Shown here: in pieces, positions 36,582-44,831 of the stretch
How the letters are laid out: each line of letters opens with the position of its first letter
How positions within the stretch are numbered: the stretch's first letter is position 1
Assembly: GCF_008704655.1 (NCBI RefSeq)
Contig: NZ_CP023688.1
Location: 7,694,501 to 7,758,500, forward strand
Source: Streptomyces rimosus
Lineage (GTDB): Bacteria; Actinomycetota; Actinomycetes; Streptomycetales; Streptomycetaceae
Length of the DNA stretch: 64,000 nt
Direction: 5' to 3'
Notes under the pieces: model-generated
What the model saw: the letters and a program-made list of their open reading frames with translations, nothing else
Told to the model about the DNA's origin: nothing
Databases searched by the model: none
Translations under genes and position numbers: made by a program

Positions 36582-37013
36582 TCAGGGCTGGTCGTACCAG
36601 GCGAAAGCGGCGATCCGCCAGCCTTCCGGGGTGCGGACGAACTGGAAGGACTTGCTCCCCTCGCCCTCGTACGGGGCGCCGTCCAGGAAACCGGACTTGC
36701 GGTATGTGCCGAACCGCGACGCGATGTCGCCCGCGATCTCGGTCCGCTCGGACGTCTCCCATTCGGAGAACTCGACCAGCCGGCCCTCGGTCAGCAGCCG
36801 CTGCCGCGGCTCGATGAACGCCTCCACGGAGTAGACCGTGAACTGCGGGCCGGTCACCACGATCACGCCCTCCGGAAGCATCAGCCGGCGGATCACGGCC
36901 ACATCGGGGGTCCGGCCGCCCCGGTTGTCGAAGGCGCCGAAGAACTCGGCGGTCAGCGCGTCTATCTGGGCCTTGTCGGTCTTCTCGGCCCGGTCGTTCT
37001 CGATCTTGGACAT
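36582..37013 (-). CDS. SnoaL/DUF4440-like NTF2-fold protein
   Basis: A 143-residue protein with the nuclear-transport-factor-2-like pattern: a first helix with ALTAEFFGAFDNRGG, the central VYSVEAFIEPRQRLL and a final beta hairpin GSKSFQFVRTPEGWRIAAFAW. Such folds serve as hydrolases, isomerases or ligand-binding proteins; the active-site residues are not diagnostic. Convergent with the SpoU gene. A 7-base tandem repeat lies in its upstream region. Confidence 0.8.
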   Translation of the reverse strand: MSKIENDRAEKTDKAQIDALTAEFFGAFDNRGGRTPDVAVIRRLMLPEGVIVVTGPQFTVYSVEAFIEPRQRLLTEGRLVEFSEWETSERTEIAGDIASRFGTYRKSGFLDGAPYEGEGSKSFQFVRTPEGWRIAAFAWYDQP

Positions 37014-37065
37014 GGCGCGAAAGTAGCACCCGCCTGCTGCCGTGTGGGACGGAATGTTCGAATCC

Positions 37066-37100
37066 GTTGCCGGTTGCCGGTTGCCGGTTGCCGGTTGCCG
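37066..37100. repeat. Five tandem copies of a 7-base repeat
   Basis: GTTGCCG is repeated five times head to tail in the 106-base spacer between the NTF2-like gene and the kinase gene. Likely a slippage-prone simple repeat; it could vary in number between strains. Confidence 0.85.
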
Positions 37101-37119
37101 GGCGTCCGTCGGCGGGCCG

Positions 37120-38637
37120 TCAGTTCCGGCCGGTCTCCGGTGGCAGCGCGGGCGACGACGACACGTGCCCCGCCCCGTATGCCGACCGCTCGGGCCCCAG
37201 ACTCCTGGCCGGGCCCTGGCATCCCTGTGCCACCGCGATCCCCAGCGCGACCAGCAGCGTCACGGTGATGAACACGATGATCCGCTGACGCAGCAGCCGC
37301 CGGTCGGGGCCGGGCCTGCGGGCGCCGGGCGACGTACGCGATCCCGTACGGGAGACCCGCGCCGGGCGCGAACCGTTTCGGCCCGGGGTGCGTGCTCCCG
37401 GTACGGACGGGCGCGCCGACGGTCGCCTGCCGCCGCGGGACTTCGGCGCGGCTTCTCCCGAAGGCCCCGCGCCCGGGGCGCCCGCACCCGGAGCGCTCGA
37501 AGCACCCGGCGTTCCCTGGGGCCGGACCGGCGCGGCACCCCGGCCCGCCCCACTGGCGCGCGGCGCCTGGGGACGCGGCGTCGGCGTGTTGGCGGCCCGC
37601 CGCTCCGTACGCTGCCGCGCGTACTCCTCCGCGCGCTTGCCGGTCGGACGGTCCGCCTGCGGGCGTACGGACCTGGCCGCCCGGGCCGGAGTGCTCCGCT
37701 CGGACGGCGCCCCCGCGCCCCGCTCGGGCGACGGGCCACGCCCCGGCCGCAGACGCCCGGCCCCGCCGGGCGGCACCTCGCCGCCGGGCCCGCCCGGCAT
37801 GGACAGCCCCTGCGCCTCACGCGCCGCGATCTCCTTCAGCCGCAGCGACAGCGACAGGGTGCTGGGCCGGTCCGCCGGGTCCTTCGCCAGGCACGCCGCG
37901 AGCAGCGGGGCCAGCGCGTCCGGCACGCCGGACAGCTGCGCCTCCTCGTGCACGACGCGGTAGAGCATGACCTCCGAACTGCCCTGCCCGAAGGGCGAGT
38001 CCGCCGTGCACGCGTACGCGAGCGTCGCGCCCAGCGCGAAGATGTCCGTCGCCGGGGTCACGGCCGCGCCCCGCACCTGCTCCGGCGCGAGGAACCCGGG
38101 TGATCCGACCGCCGTACCGACGTGGGTGAGCGTGCTCGCCCCGGTGGCCCACGCGATACCGAAGTCGATGATGCGCGGGCCCTTGGGGGAGAGCAGGATA
38201 TTGGACGGCTTCAGGTCCCGGTGGACCACGCCGGCGTCGTGCACCGCCAGCAGGCCCTCGGACAGCGCGGCGCCGATCGAGGCGACCTGCGCCGGGTGCA
38301 GCGGCCCCTCGTCGTTGACCTTGTCGTGCAGCGAGGGCCCGGGGACGTACTGCGTCGCGAACCACGGCCGGTCCGCGTCCAGGTCGGCGGCCACCAGCCG
38401 CGCCGTACAGCCGCCGCGGATGCGCCGCGCGGCCGACACCTCGCGGGCGAACCGCGAGCGGAATTCCTGGTCCTCGGCGAGGTCGGGGCGGATGACCTTC
38501 AGGGCCACCCGCTGCCCGCGCTTGTCGGAGCCGAGGTAGACCACGCCCATCCCGCCCGCGCCGAGCCTCCGGTGGAGCCGGTACGAACCGACGACACGCG
38601 GGTCCTCGCGCCGGAGCCGCATCATCGCCATGTCCAT
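37120..38637 (-). CDS. Membrane-anchored Ser/Thr protein kinase
   Basis: A 505-residue eukaryotic-type kinase. Residues 17-275 hold the catalytic domain: LGAGGMGVVY (glycine loop), VALKVIR (Lys47), HRDLKPSNI (catalytic loop), IDFGIAWA (DFG) and GSPGFLAPEQ (P+1 region). A ~150-residue Pro/Arg/Gly-rich linker follows, then one membrane helix near residues 455-475 and a short extracellular tail of about 30 residues without PASTA repeats. The ATG at 38637 is chosen among four closely spaced in-frame Met codons. Signal and substrates are unknown. Confidence 0.93.
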   Translation of the reverse strand: MDMAMMRLRREDPRVVGSYRLHRRLGAGGMGVVYLGSDKRGQRVALKVIRPDLAEDQEFRSRFAREVSAARRIRGGCTARLVAADLDADRPWFATQYVPGPSLHDKVNDEGPLHPAQVASIGAALSEGLLAVHDAGVVHRDLKPSNILLSPKGPRIIDFGIAWATGASTLTHVGTAVGSPGFLAPEQVRGAAVTPATDIFALGATLAYACTADSPFGQGSSEVMLYRVVHEEAQLSGVPDALAPLLAACLAKDPADRPSTLSLSLRLKEIAAREAQGLSMPGGPGGEVPPGGAGRLRPGRGPSPERGAGAPSERSTPARAARSVRPQADRPTGKRAEEYARQRTERRAANTPTPRPQAPRASGAGRGAAPVRPQGTPGASSAPGAGAPGAGPSGEAAPKSRGGRRPSARPSVPGARTPGRNGSRPARVSRTGSRTSPGARRPGPDRRLLRQRIIVFITVTLLVALGIAVAQGCQGPARSLGPERSAYGAGHVSSSPALPPETGRN

Positions 38638-38834
38638 CCCCGCTGCCCGGTCCCGTCTGACGTGGCACAGCTTACGGATTGACGGCTCGCTGTGCTGATA
38701 GGCCGCGCATGCGTCGGCGACCGGATTGTCAGTGGCCGGTGGGATGCTGACGGAGTGGGGGAAATCCGGACGCGGCGCGGTCCGGCCTCCCGCGCGTGTG
38801 CCCAATGATCCGTCGCGGAAGGGGGATTGACGCG

Positions 38835-39104
38835 GTGAAGGGTGACCGGGTCGAGATCGTCGTGGATGCCGGGGACACCACCCGGGCGTATGAAGTGGTG
38901 GCGAGCAGGGCGGGCCGCAGGGTCGAGACGGCGGTGCGCAGGGGAGTGGTGGAAGTGAGCGAAGTCACCCGGAGCGGCTCGGTGGTCCGTACCGCCCGCT
39001 TCATGGCCAACCGGGTCCTCGCCCTGGTCGAACACCCCGTGCCGCGAATCGAGGAATCCGAGGCCGCCGGGGAGCGTCCCCTCCGGGATGACCCCAGGTC
39101 CTGA
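38835..39104 (+). CDS. Small conserved-type protein of unknown function
   Basis: An 89-residue protein rich in short beta strands (DRVEIVVDAGDTTRAYEVVA; RRGVVEVSEVTRSGSVVRTA) with codon use like its neighbours. I do not recognise a domain; similar short proteins occur in streptomycetes, to my recollection. GTG 38835 follows GGAAGGGGG at about 11 bases; ATG 38805 is possible. Divergent from the kinase gene by 197 bases. Confidence 0.7.
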   Translation: MKGDRVEIVVDAGDTTRAYEVVASRAGRRVETAVRRGVVEVSEVTRSGSVVRTARFMANRVLALVEHPVPRIEESEAAGERPLRDDPRS

Positions 39105-39293
39105 GGGGGACATCTCCACCCAGGGGAGTAGGCGCCGCGGCGTGCCGTCATCCTGGCGTAGGCCGCCCAATCGGTACGACGGCATGACGCCCGCCGCCCG
39201 CCGACTGCCTAATGTTGTCTGCAAGCGGCGGGTGAACGCACTCGTCCCCCGAGGTCAGACACCCGCCGCCCCAAGACTGACGGGAGCGGGGCG

Positions 39294-39503
39294 ATGTCGG
39301 ATCTCTTCGGACGCACGGCCGTCCGTACGCAAGGACGCAGGGTCGTCTCGGCGTTCGGCGGACGGACCTCCGGGACGCGCCGGCATCCGCTCGTCGCGGT
39401 GGCCATGGTGCTGCCGCTGGCGGTCCTGCTCGCCGTCGTGTTCGGCGGCTGGGATGCCGTCATGACACAGGCGTCGTCCGTGGCCGGAATGCTGGGGCGC
39501 TGA
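39294..39503 (+). CDS. Small single-pass membrane protein
   Basis: A 69-residue protein with a basic N-terminal half (residues 1-30) and one clear membrane helix (VAVAMVLPLAVLLAVVFGGW), then a short outer tail. GGAGCGGGG precedes the ATG. Function unknown. Confidence 0.65.
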   Translation: MSDLFGRTAVRTQGRRVVSAFGGRTSGTRRHPLVAVAMVLPLAVLLAVVFGGWDAVMTQASSVAGMLGR

Positions 39504-39588
39504 GGCGCCCCGGTCCCGGGAGAGCGGCCCGGGACGGGGGACTTCCGGCCTACAACCCCGTGGGGACGGGGGTGCGGCGGACGGCAGA

Positions 39589-39620
39589 ATGGCCGGGCAT
39601 CTGGGGAGATGCCCGGCCAT
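39589..39620. terminator. Perfect 14-bp hairpin
   Basis: ATGGCCGGGCATCT (39589-39602) and its exact complement (39607-39620) with a GGGG loop; likely terminator of the small membrane protein gene, without a T run. Confidence 0.65.
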
Positions 39621-39644
39621 CGGCCTGTTATGGGCCGGTCGACG

Positions 39645-39716
39645 GACCTGGCGGACCTGGCGGACCTGGCGGACCTGGCGGACCTGGCGGACCTGGCGGA
39701 CCTGGCGGACCTGGCG
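39645..39716. repeat. Eight tandem copies of GACCTGGCG
   Basis: Eight exact head-to-tail copies of a 9-base unit, followed by a degenerate copy. It lies between a hairpin and the phosphotransferase gene and is not spaced like CRISPR. Exact copies imply recent slippage or gene conversion. Confidence 0.95.
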
Positions 39717-39851
39717 GATTCTGCGGGGCGGCCGGAGGTCTGTTCGGACCGGTCGGCGGACTGGGCGGGCCCGGCCCCACCGCCTACGATCCCTGCGAAC
39801 CGTCCGCCCGTCCGTCCGCTCACCTGCCCGCTCCGCTCCGGGGGAGGGACG

Positions 39852-40970
39852 ATGCCCGCACCCCACATCAGCCAATTGGCAGCCCTGGCCCGGCGGACCG
39901 CCCCCGAAGCCACCCACGGGCCCACCACCTCTGCCGACCGCCCTGAGGTCACCCGTCACCTCATCCCCTCGGCAGCCCACCCTGAAGTCACCCGCCACCC
40001 CACCCCGTCGCCCGACCATCCCGAAGCCCCCCTCCGCCCCACGCTCCTCGCCGACCGCCCCGACGCCACGCTCCTCCGCTGCGGAAGTGTCGTGGCCAAG
40101 GCGCACGCGCCGGACTGCGACGCGGAGCGGCTGGCCGTCCGGCTCCAGGTCGCGGCACACCCGTACCTGCGCGGCACCGTGCTGCAACCGCTCCCGGTCA
40201 CCGGCCCCGACGGCCTCCTCGCCCCGCTCGCCGACGGTCGCCCCGCGACCTGCTGGCCCTACGGCAGGCCCGTATCCCCGGACGATCCGTACGCCGCCCC
40301 GTGGGAGGAGACGGCCCGGCTGCTCGCCCGCCTGCACTCCGTTCCGGCGGCGCGCCTGCCGGGCCCGGTGCCGCCGATGCGCGGCCCGGCCAAGGCGGCC
40401 CGCGCCCTGACCCGTATGCGCGCCGCGCTCACCGCATCCGGCGCGCCGCCCTTCCCCGCCGCCGTCCTCGCCGTCGAACACGCCTGGGCGCTGCTGCCCC
40501 CATGGGCCCGCGACGAGGCGCCGTCGCCGCGCGCCGACGTCCTGTGCCACGGCGACCTGCATCTCGGGCAGCTCGTCAGGCATCCCGCCCCGGACGGCCC
40601 CTGGCTGCTCATCGACATCGACGACCTGGGTCTCGGCGATCCCGCGTGGGACCTGGCCCGCCCCGCCGCCTGGTTCGCCACCGGGCTGCTGGCCCCTGAC
40701 CTCTGGTCCCGGTTTCTCGGCGCCTACCGGGCGGCGGGCGGACCCGCCGTATGCCCGTACGGCGATCCCTGGCCCGAACTGGACGTGCCCGCCCGCGCCC
40801 TGACGGTCCAGACGGCAGCCCTCGCCCTCGCCAAGGCCGCGCCCGCCGGCCGCGCGCCGGACGCCGACGAGACGGCTTGCGTGGACGCCTGCGACCGGAT
40901 GGTCCGCGAGGCGCGCAGGGCCCGAACGGCTTGTGTTCTACGGGAGTTGGCGGGCCGCCCGCGGCCGTAG
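39852..40970 (+). CDS. Aminoglycoside-phosphotransferase-like kinase
   Basis: A 372-residue APH-fold protein. The catalytic motif VLCHGDLHLGQL (Brenner-type HGD, near residue 230) and the metal-binding LLIDIDDLGLGDPAWDLARP motif follow an N-lobe with CGSVVAKAHAP as the probable ATP-binding Lys strand. A ~60-residue Pro/His-rich segment separates residues 1-20 from the core. The ATG at 39852 has GGGGAGGG six bases upstream. Family members phosphorylate aminoglycosides, choline, homoserine or other hydroxyls; the substrate here is unknown. Confidence 0.85.
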   Translation: MPAPHISQLAALARRTAPEATHGPTTSADRPEVTRHLIPSAAHPEVTRHPTPSPDHPEAPLRPTLLADRPDATLLRCGSVVAKAHAPDCDAERLAVRLQVAAHPYLRGTVLQPLPVTGPDGLLAPLADGRPATCWPYGRPVSPDDPYAAPWEETARLLARLHSVPAARLPGPVPPMRGPAKAARALTRMRAALTASGAPPFPAAVLAVEHAWALLPPWARDEAPSPRADVLCHGDLHLGQLVRHPAPDGPWLLIDIDDLGLGDPAWDLARPAAWFATGLLAPDLWSRFLGAYRAAGGPAVCPYGDPWPELDVPARALTVQTAALALAKAAPAGRAPDADETACVDACDRMVREARRARTACVLRELAGRPRP

Positions 40971-41032
40971 GGTGAATCCGTCACCACCGGACGGCCGCTC
41001 CGGGGGCCGCCTCTCGTCAGGAGACGATCGCC

Positions 41033-41311
41033 ATGCAATGTCCCAAGTGTCACGGCCCGATGCAGACGTACAACCGCAATGGCGTGCAGATCGAGCAGTG
41101 CGCCGGCTGCCGGGGGATCTTCCTGGACTACGGGGAGCTGGAGGCGCTGTCCCGTATGGAGGCGCAGTGGTCCACCCAGGCGCCCCCGCCGCAGGCGTAC
41201 CCGCACGCCCCGATGGCGTACCCGGCCGCCCCGGCCTGGGGCACCGCGCACCACGGCCATCACGGGCACCACGGCCACCGCGGATTCGGGCGGATGCTGT
41301 TCTCCTCCTGA
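41033..41311 (+). CDS. TFIIB-type zinc-ribbon protein
   Basis: A 92-residue protein. CPKCHGPM and CAGCRGIFLDYGELEAL form the two Cys pairs of a zf-TFIIB-like ribbon, with the GIFLDxGEL end typical of that family. The C-terminal half is a Pro/Ala/Tyr-rich then His/Gly-rich tail (HHGHHGHHGHRG) that could bind metal. Function unknown. AGGAG precedes the ATG. Confidence 0.85.
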   Translation: MQCPKCHGPMQTYNRNGVQIEQCAGCRGIFLDYGELEALSRMEAQWSTQAPPPQAYPHAPMAYPAAPAWGTAHHGHHGHHGHRGFGRMLFSS

Positions 41312-41343
41312 GCCGCGGCCCGAACCCGCACCCACAACGGCGA

Positions 41344-41369
41344 AGGGCCGGAGCGTCTGCTCCGGCCCT
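41344..41369. terminator. Bidirectional terminator between zinc-ribbon gene and tRNA cluster
   Basis: AGGGCCGGAGC (41344-41354) pairs perfectly with GCTCCGGCCCT (41359-41369), loop GTCT. It serves the plus-strand gene and the minus-strand tRNA operon. Confidence 0.75.
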
Positions 41370-41382
41370 CGACCGTACGGTG

Positions 41383-41454
41383 TGGACGATACTGGGATTG
41401 AACCAGTGACCTCTTCCGTGTCAGGGAAGCGCTCTCCCGCTGAGCTAATCGTCC
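41383..41454 (-). tRNA. tRNA-Val (GAC), copy 3 of cluster
   Basis: 72 bases; acceptor GGACGAT/ATCGTCC, anticodon stem CTTCC/GGAAG with loop CTGACAC (GAC), T-loop TTCAATC, discriminator A. Confidence 0.95.
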
Positions 41455-41487
41455 TCGGGACCGCGGCCGGGGCCGCGGGGTGCTGCG

Positions 41488-41559
41488 TGCGCGATACTGG
41501 GATTGAACCAGTGACCTCTTCCGTGTCAGGGAAGCGCTCTCCCGCTGAGCTAATCGCGC
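41488..41559 (-). tRNA. tRNA-Val (GAC), copy 2 of cluster
   Basis: 72 bases, same body as its neighbours but with acceptor GCGCGAT/ATCGCGC: two base pairs changed on both sides so pairing is kept. Anticodon GAC, discriminator A. Confidence 0.95.
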
Positions 41560-41606
41560 GGGGTCCGCCCTGCCCGAAGGCGGGGGGAGCGGTCCTTGCG
41601 GACCAG

Positions 41607-41678
41607 TGGACGATACTGGGATTGAACCAGTGACCTCTTCCGTGTCAGGGAAGCGCTCTCCCGCTGAGCTAATCGTCC
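41607..41678 (-). tRNA. tRNA-Val (GAC), copy 1 of cluster
   Basis: 72 bases; identical to the copy at 41383-41454 across the tRNA body, anticodon GAC. Confidence 0.95.
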
Positions 41679-41679
41679 T

Positions 41680-41753
41680 TGGAGGTGGAGACGGGATTTG
41701 AACCCGTGTAGACGGCTTTGCAGGCCGTTGCCTCGCCTCTCGGCCACTCCACC
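41680..41753 (-). tRNA. tRNA-Cys (GCA), CCA encoded
   Basis: Acceptor GGTGGAG/CTCCACC, anticodon stem ACGGC/GCCGT with loop CTGCAAA (GCA), T-loop TTCAAAT. Discriminator U is followed by an encoded CCA (41680-41682). Confidence 0.95.
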
Positions 41754-41788
41754 AGGAGTGCGGGGGTTCGGGAAGATCCCCCACTTCG

Positions 41789-41861
<73 letters not shown>

Positions 41862-42040
41862 AGGTGCCTTTCCCGGACCAGGTCCGGGGAGGAACCCCGT
41901 CTGCCGTTTCGCTTCCGCGTCCCGGCGACGTGTTGAACTCTAGCGGATTCCCGGGCCAGTACAAAAACGCGTTTGTGCAGCGTGCTGCGCTGCTCGCCCG
42001 ATCGGGGCGGCCGGCGGGCCCCAGCCATAGACTCGATGGC

Positions 42041-43111
42041 GTGAACGACCTCCCCCCGCTGGCCCGATTCGGCGGCCGTACAGCCACTGACCTGCGCGAT
42101 GTCACCCGTGATCCGGAGGCCCTGGACTCGGCCGGCTGGTGGGCCGTCGTCGCCGACTACGAGGGGGGCGTGATCTGCGCGCGCTTCGGCGACGTGCGGG
42201 ACACCGGGTCCGTGCCCCCGCCCGACCCCGCCCGCTGGCGGGGCCCGGCCCCCGGGGACTGGCGCAGTTCCCTGGACCGCGCCGCCTACACCGCGGGCGT
42301 ACGGCGCATACGCGAGTACATAGCCGCGGGCGAGGTCTATCAGGTGAATCTCTGCCGCATTCTGAGCGCGCCGCTGCCGGATCCCGCGCGCGCGGACGTG
42401 GAGGCGCTGTCCGCCGTCCTGGCCCGCGGCAACCCGGCCCCGTACGCGGGCGTGGTCCGGCTCCCCGCGCACGGTACCGAGGTGGCCACCGCCTCCCCCG
42501 AGCTCTTCCTGCGCCGCTACGGAAGCATCGTCGAGTCCGGCCCGATCAAGGGCACCGGCCGGGTCCCCGAGGACCTGCGGGACAAGGACCGGGCGGAGAA
42601 CGTGATGATCGTGGACCTGGTCCGCAACGATCTCGGGCGGGTCTGCCGCACCGGCTCCGTCACCGTCCCGGCACTGTGCGCGGTCGAGGCGCACCCCGGT
42701 CTGGTCCACCTCGTCTCCACGGTGCGCGGCGAGCTGGCCGAGGAGCACCGGAAGACGGCCTGGGCGGACCTCCTCGACGCCACCTTCCCGGCCGGTTCGA
42801 TCACCGGGGCCCCCAAGCTCGCGTCCCAGCGGATCATCGAGGAGCTGGAGACCGCGCCGCGCGGCCCCTACTGCGGCGGCATCGGCTGGGTGGACGCCGA
42901 CCGCGGCACCGGTGAGCTGGCCGTGGGCATCCGTACGTTCTGGATCGACCGGACGGCCGCCGAGGGCCCGGTGCTGCGTTTCGGCGCCGGTGCCGGGATC
43001 ACCTGGGGATCGGACCCCGAGGGGGAGTGGGACGAGACCGAGCTGAAGGCCCGCAGGCTGCTGGCGGTAGCGTCGGGCCTGCACGAGCCGACTGGAGGGA
43101 GACGACCATGA
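42041..43111 (+). CDS. pabB: PabB, aminodeoxychorismate synthase component I
   Basis: A 356-residue chorismate-binding enzyme. Signatures are GEVYQVNLCR, FLRRYGSIVESGPIKGTGRV (with the chorismate-binding PIKGT), DKDRAENVMIVDLVRNDLGR and ATFPAGSITGAPK. It aminates chorismate to 4-amino-4-deoxychorismate for p-aminobenzoate and folate. Anthranilate synthase is the alternative, but the downstream pabC-type gene favours PABA. GTG 42041 lies about 9 bases after a TAGACT -10-like box, suggesting a leaderless message. No glutaminase gene adjoins. Confidence 0.9.
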   Translation: MNDLPPLARFGGRTATDLRDVTRDPEALDSAGWWAVVADYEGGVICARFGDVRDTGSVPPPDPARWRGPAPGDWRSSLDRAAYTAGVRRIREYIAAGEVYQVNLCRILSAPLPDPARADVEALSAVLARGNPAPYAGVVRLPAHGTEVATASPELFLRRYGSIVESGPIKGTGRVPEDLRDKDRAENVMIVDLVRNDLGRVCRTGSVTVPALCAVEAHPGLVHLVSTVRGELAEEHRKTAWADLLDATFPAGSITGAPKLASQRIIEELETAPRGPYCGGIGWVDADRGTGELAVGIRTFWIDRTAAEGPVLRFGAGAGITWGSDPEGEWDETELKARRLLAVASGLHEPTGGRRP

Positions 43112-43932
43112 AGATCTGGCTCGACGGGGAGCTGCGGGACGCGGACGGCGCCCGGGTTTCGGTCTTCGACCACGGGCTGACGGTCGGCGACGGGGTCTTC
43201 GAGACGCTGCGGACCGTCGACGGGCGCGCCTTCGCGCTCACCCGCCACCTGGACCGGCTCGCCTCCTCCGCCCGCGGCCTGGGCCTGCCCGCCCCCGACC
43301 TCGACGAGGTACGGCGCGCCTGCGCGGCCGTCCTGGACGCCAATCCGCTGCCGCTCGGCCGGCTGCGCATCACCTACACCGGCGGCCTCTCGCCGCTCGG
43401 CTCGGACCGGGGCGAGGCGGGCCCCACCCTGGTCGTCGCGCTCGGCGAGTCCCCCCGCCGCCCCGACACCACCGCGGTCGTCACCGTCCCCTGGACCCGA
43501 AACGAGCGCGGCGCGCTGGCGGGCCTGAAGAGCACGTCGTACGGCGAGAACGTCGTCGCGCTGGCCCGCGCCCGGGCGGCGGGCGCCTCCGAGGCGCTGT
43601 TCGGCAACACCGTCGGCCAGCTCTGCGAGGGCACCGGCTCCAACGTCTTCGTCGCCCTGGACGGCGTGCTGCACACCCCGCCGCTGTCCTCCGGCTGCCT
43701 GGCGGGCATCACCCGCGCCCTGACCGTGGAGTGGACCGGCGCCAAGGAGACCGACCTGCCGCTGGACGTCCTGGAGTACGCCGACGAGGTGTTCCTGACC
43801 TCCACGCTGCGCGACGTACAGGCCGTCACCCGCGTGGACGGGCGGCAACTGGGTGACGCGCCGGGCCCGTTGACCGCCGAGGCGATGCGGCTCTTCGCGG
43901 AGCGCGCCGCCGCCGACTTCGACCCGCGCTGA
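43108..43932 (+). CDS. pabC: PabC-like aminodeoxychorismate lyase (class IV aminotransferase fold)
   Basis: A 274-residue fold-type IV PLP enzyme. It begins KIWLDGELRDADGARVSVFD with HGLTVGDGVFETLR, has GLKSTSYGENVVALARARAA containing the Schiff-base Lys, and LCEGTGSNVFVALDG near residue 175. The start overlaps pabB by ATGA, so the two steps from chorismate to p-aminobenzoate are co-translated. A branched-chain aminotransferase-like function is less likely in this context. Confidence 0.88.
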   Translation: MKIWLDGELRDADGARVSVFDHGLTVGDGVFETLRTVDGRAFALTRHLDRLASSARGLGLPAPDLDEVRRACAAVLDANPLPLGRLRITYTGGLSPLGSDRGEAGPTLVVALGESPRRPDTTAVVTVPWTRNERGALAGLKSTSYGENVVALARARAAGASEALFGNTVGQLCEGTGSNVFVALDGVLHTPPLSSGCLAGITRALTVEWTGAKETDLPLDVLEYADEVFLTSTLRDVQAVTRVDGRQLGDAPGPLTAEAMRLFAERAAADFDPR

Positions 43933-43967
43933 TGACGGACGCCCGGGAAACCGGGTAGAAAGCCAGC

Positions 43968-44798
43968 GTGACCACTACGCTGCGCCCCGCCGGGCCCGAA
44001 GAACGACGCGACGACGGCGGCCGGGCCCGTACGTACGAAGTCTGCGTCAACAGCCGTCCGGTGGGCCGGATAAGCCTGGCCACCGACGCCGGGCTGGGCC
44101 CGTCCGCCGGGCGTATCGCGGATCTGCGCATCGACGAACCCGACCGGCACCGCGGCCGCGGCACGGTCGCGGCCCTCGCCGCCGAAGAGGTGCTGCGCGG
44201 CTGGGGCTGCCGGCGGATCACGGTGGACGTGCCGGCCGACGCCGATGTGGCCCTGCGGCTGGCCGCCGCCCTCGGCTACACGGAGCACAGCCGCCGGATG
44301 CGCAAGGAGCTGACCACCCGGCCCGGCCTCCCGGCGGGCAGCGCCGACCGGCCGATGGACGCGGCGGAGTACCCGGCCTGGCTGGCCGCCGCACACACTG
44401 AGTACGTCGACGTGCAGGTCGCCCACGGCATGGCGCGCGGGCGGGCGCAGGAGCGGGCGACGCAGGACCATGCGCGACTGCTGCCGGACGGTCCGGCCAG
44501 CGCGCACCAGTCGCTGCGTGTGCTGACCCACGAGGGCACGGACGTCGGCACCGTCTGGGTTACGACATACGACCCGGCCAGACCCGGCGGTTTCGTCATG
44601 GACGTCCAGGTGGCGCCCGAGCACCGCGGCCGGGGCCACGGCCGTACGCTCATGCTCGTCGCCGAGCGGGAGACCCTCGCCGCGGGCCGCGACGTGCTGG
44701 GCCTCAACGTCTTCGCCGACAACCAGCGGGCCCGCGGCCTGTACGAATCGCTGGGCTACCGCCCGGTCGGCTACTCCCTGCACAAACTGCTGCTGTGA
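43968..44798 (+). CDS. Tandem-domain GNAT acetyltransferase
   Basis: A 276-residue protein with two GNAT modules. The first (residues 20-110) has IADLRIDEPDRHRGRGTVAA as motif A and LAAALGYTEHSR; the second (residues 115-276) has MDVQVAPEHRGRGHGRTLML, NVFADNQRARGLYESLGYRP. Both CoA loops keep the R/Q-x-x-G-x-G/A pattern, though the first (RHRGRGTVAA) is shorter than usual. MshD-like mycothiol synthases share a two-domain plan but differ elsewhere. Function unknown. GTG start 36 bases after pabC. Confidence 0.87.
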   Translation: MTTTLRPAGPEERRDDGGRARTYEVCVNSRPVGRISLATDAGLGPSAGRIADLRIDEPDRHRGRGTVAALAAEEVLRGWGCRRITVDVPADADVALRLAAALGYTEHSRRMRKELTTRPGLPAGSADRPMDAAEYPAWLAAAHTEYVDVQVAHGMARGRAQERATQDHARLLPDGPASAHQSLRVLTHEGTDVGTVWVTTYDPARPGGFVMDVQVAPEHRGRGHGRTLMLVAERETLAAGRDVLGLNVFADNQRARGLYESLGYRPVGYSLHKLLL

Positions 44799-44831
44799 GC
44801 GGGCGCGGCCCGCCCGCTCCGGCGGACCGCG

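Larger units (their letters stand above)
39504..39851. other. Intergenic region with hairpins and a tandem repeat
   Basis: This 348-base stretch contains a GTCCCGGG/CCCGGGAC inverted repeat near 39512-39534, a perfect 14-bp hairpin and an 8-copy 9-base repeat (both listed separately). Open frames across it are by-products of the repeat, since a period of nine leaves all frames open. The GGGGAGGG at its end serves the next gene. Confidence 0.6.

Noticed and set aside
39645..39716. CRISPR-like array
   Set aside because: Units abut with no spacers and no cas genes are present.
39560..39946. Collagen-like GPGG-repeat protein
   Set aside because: Arises only because a 9-base repeat keeps all frames open; no ribosome site, and it runs into the real phosphotransferase gene.
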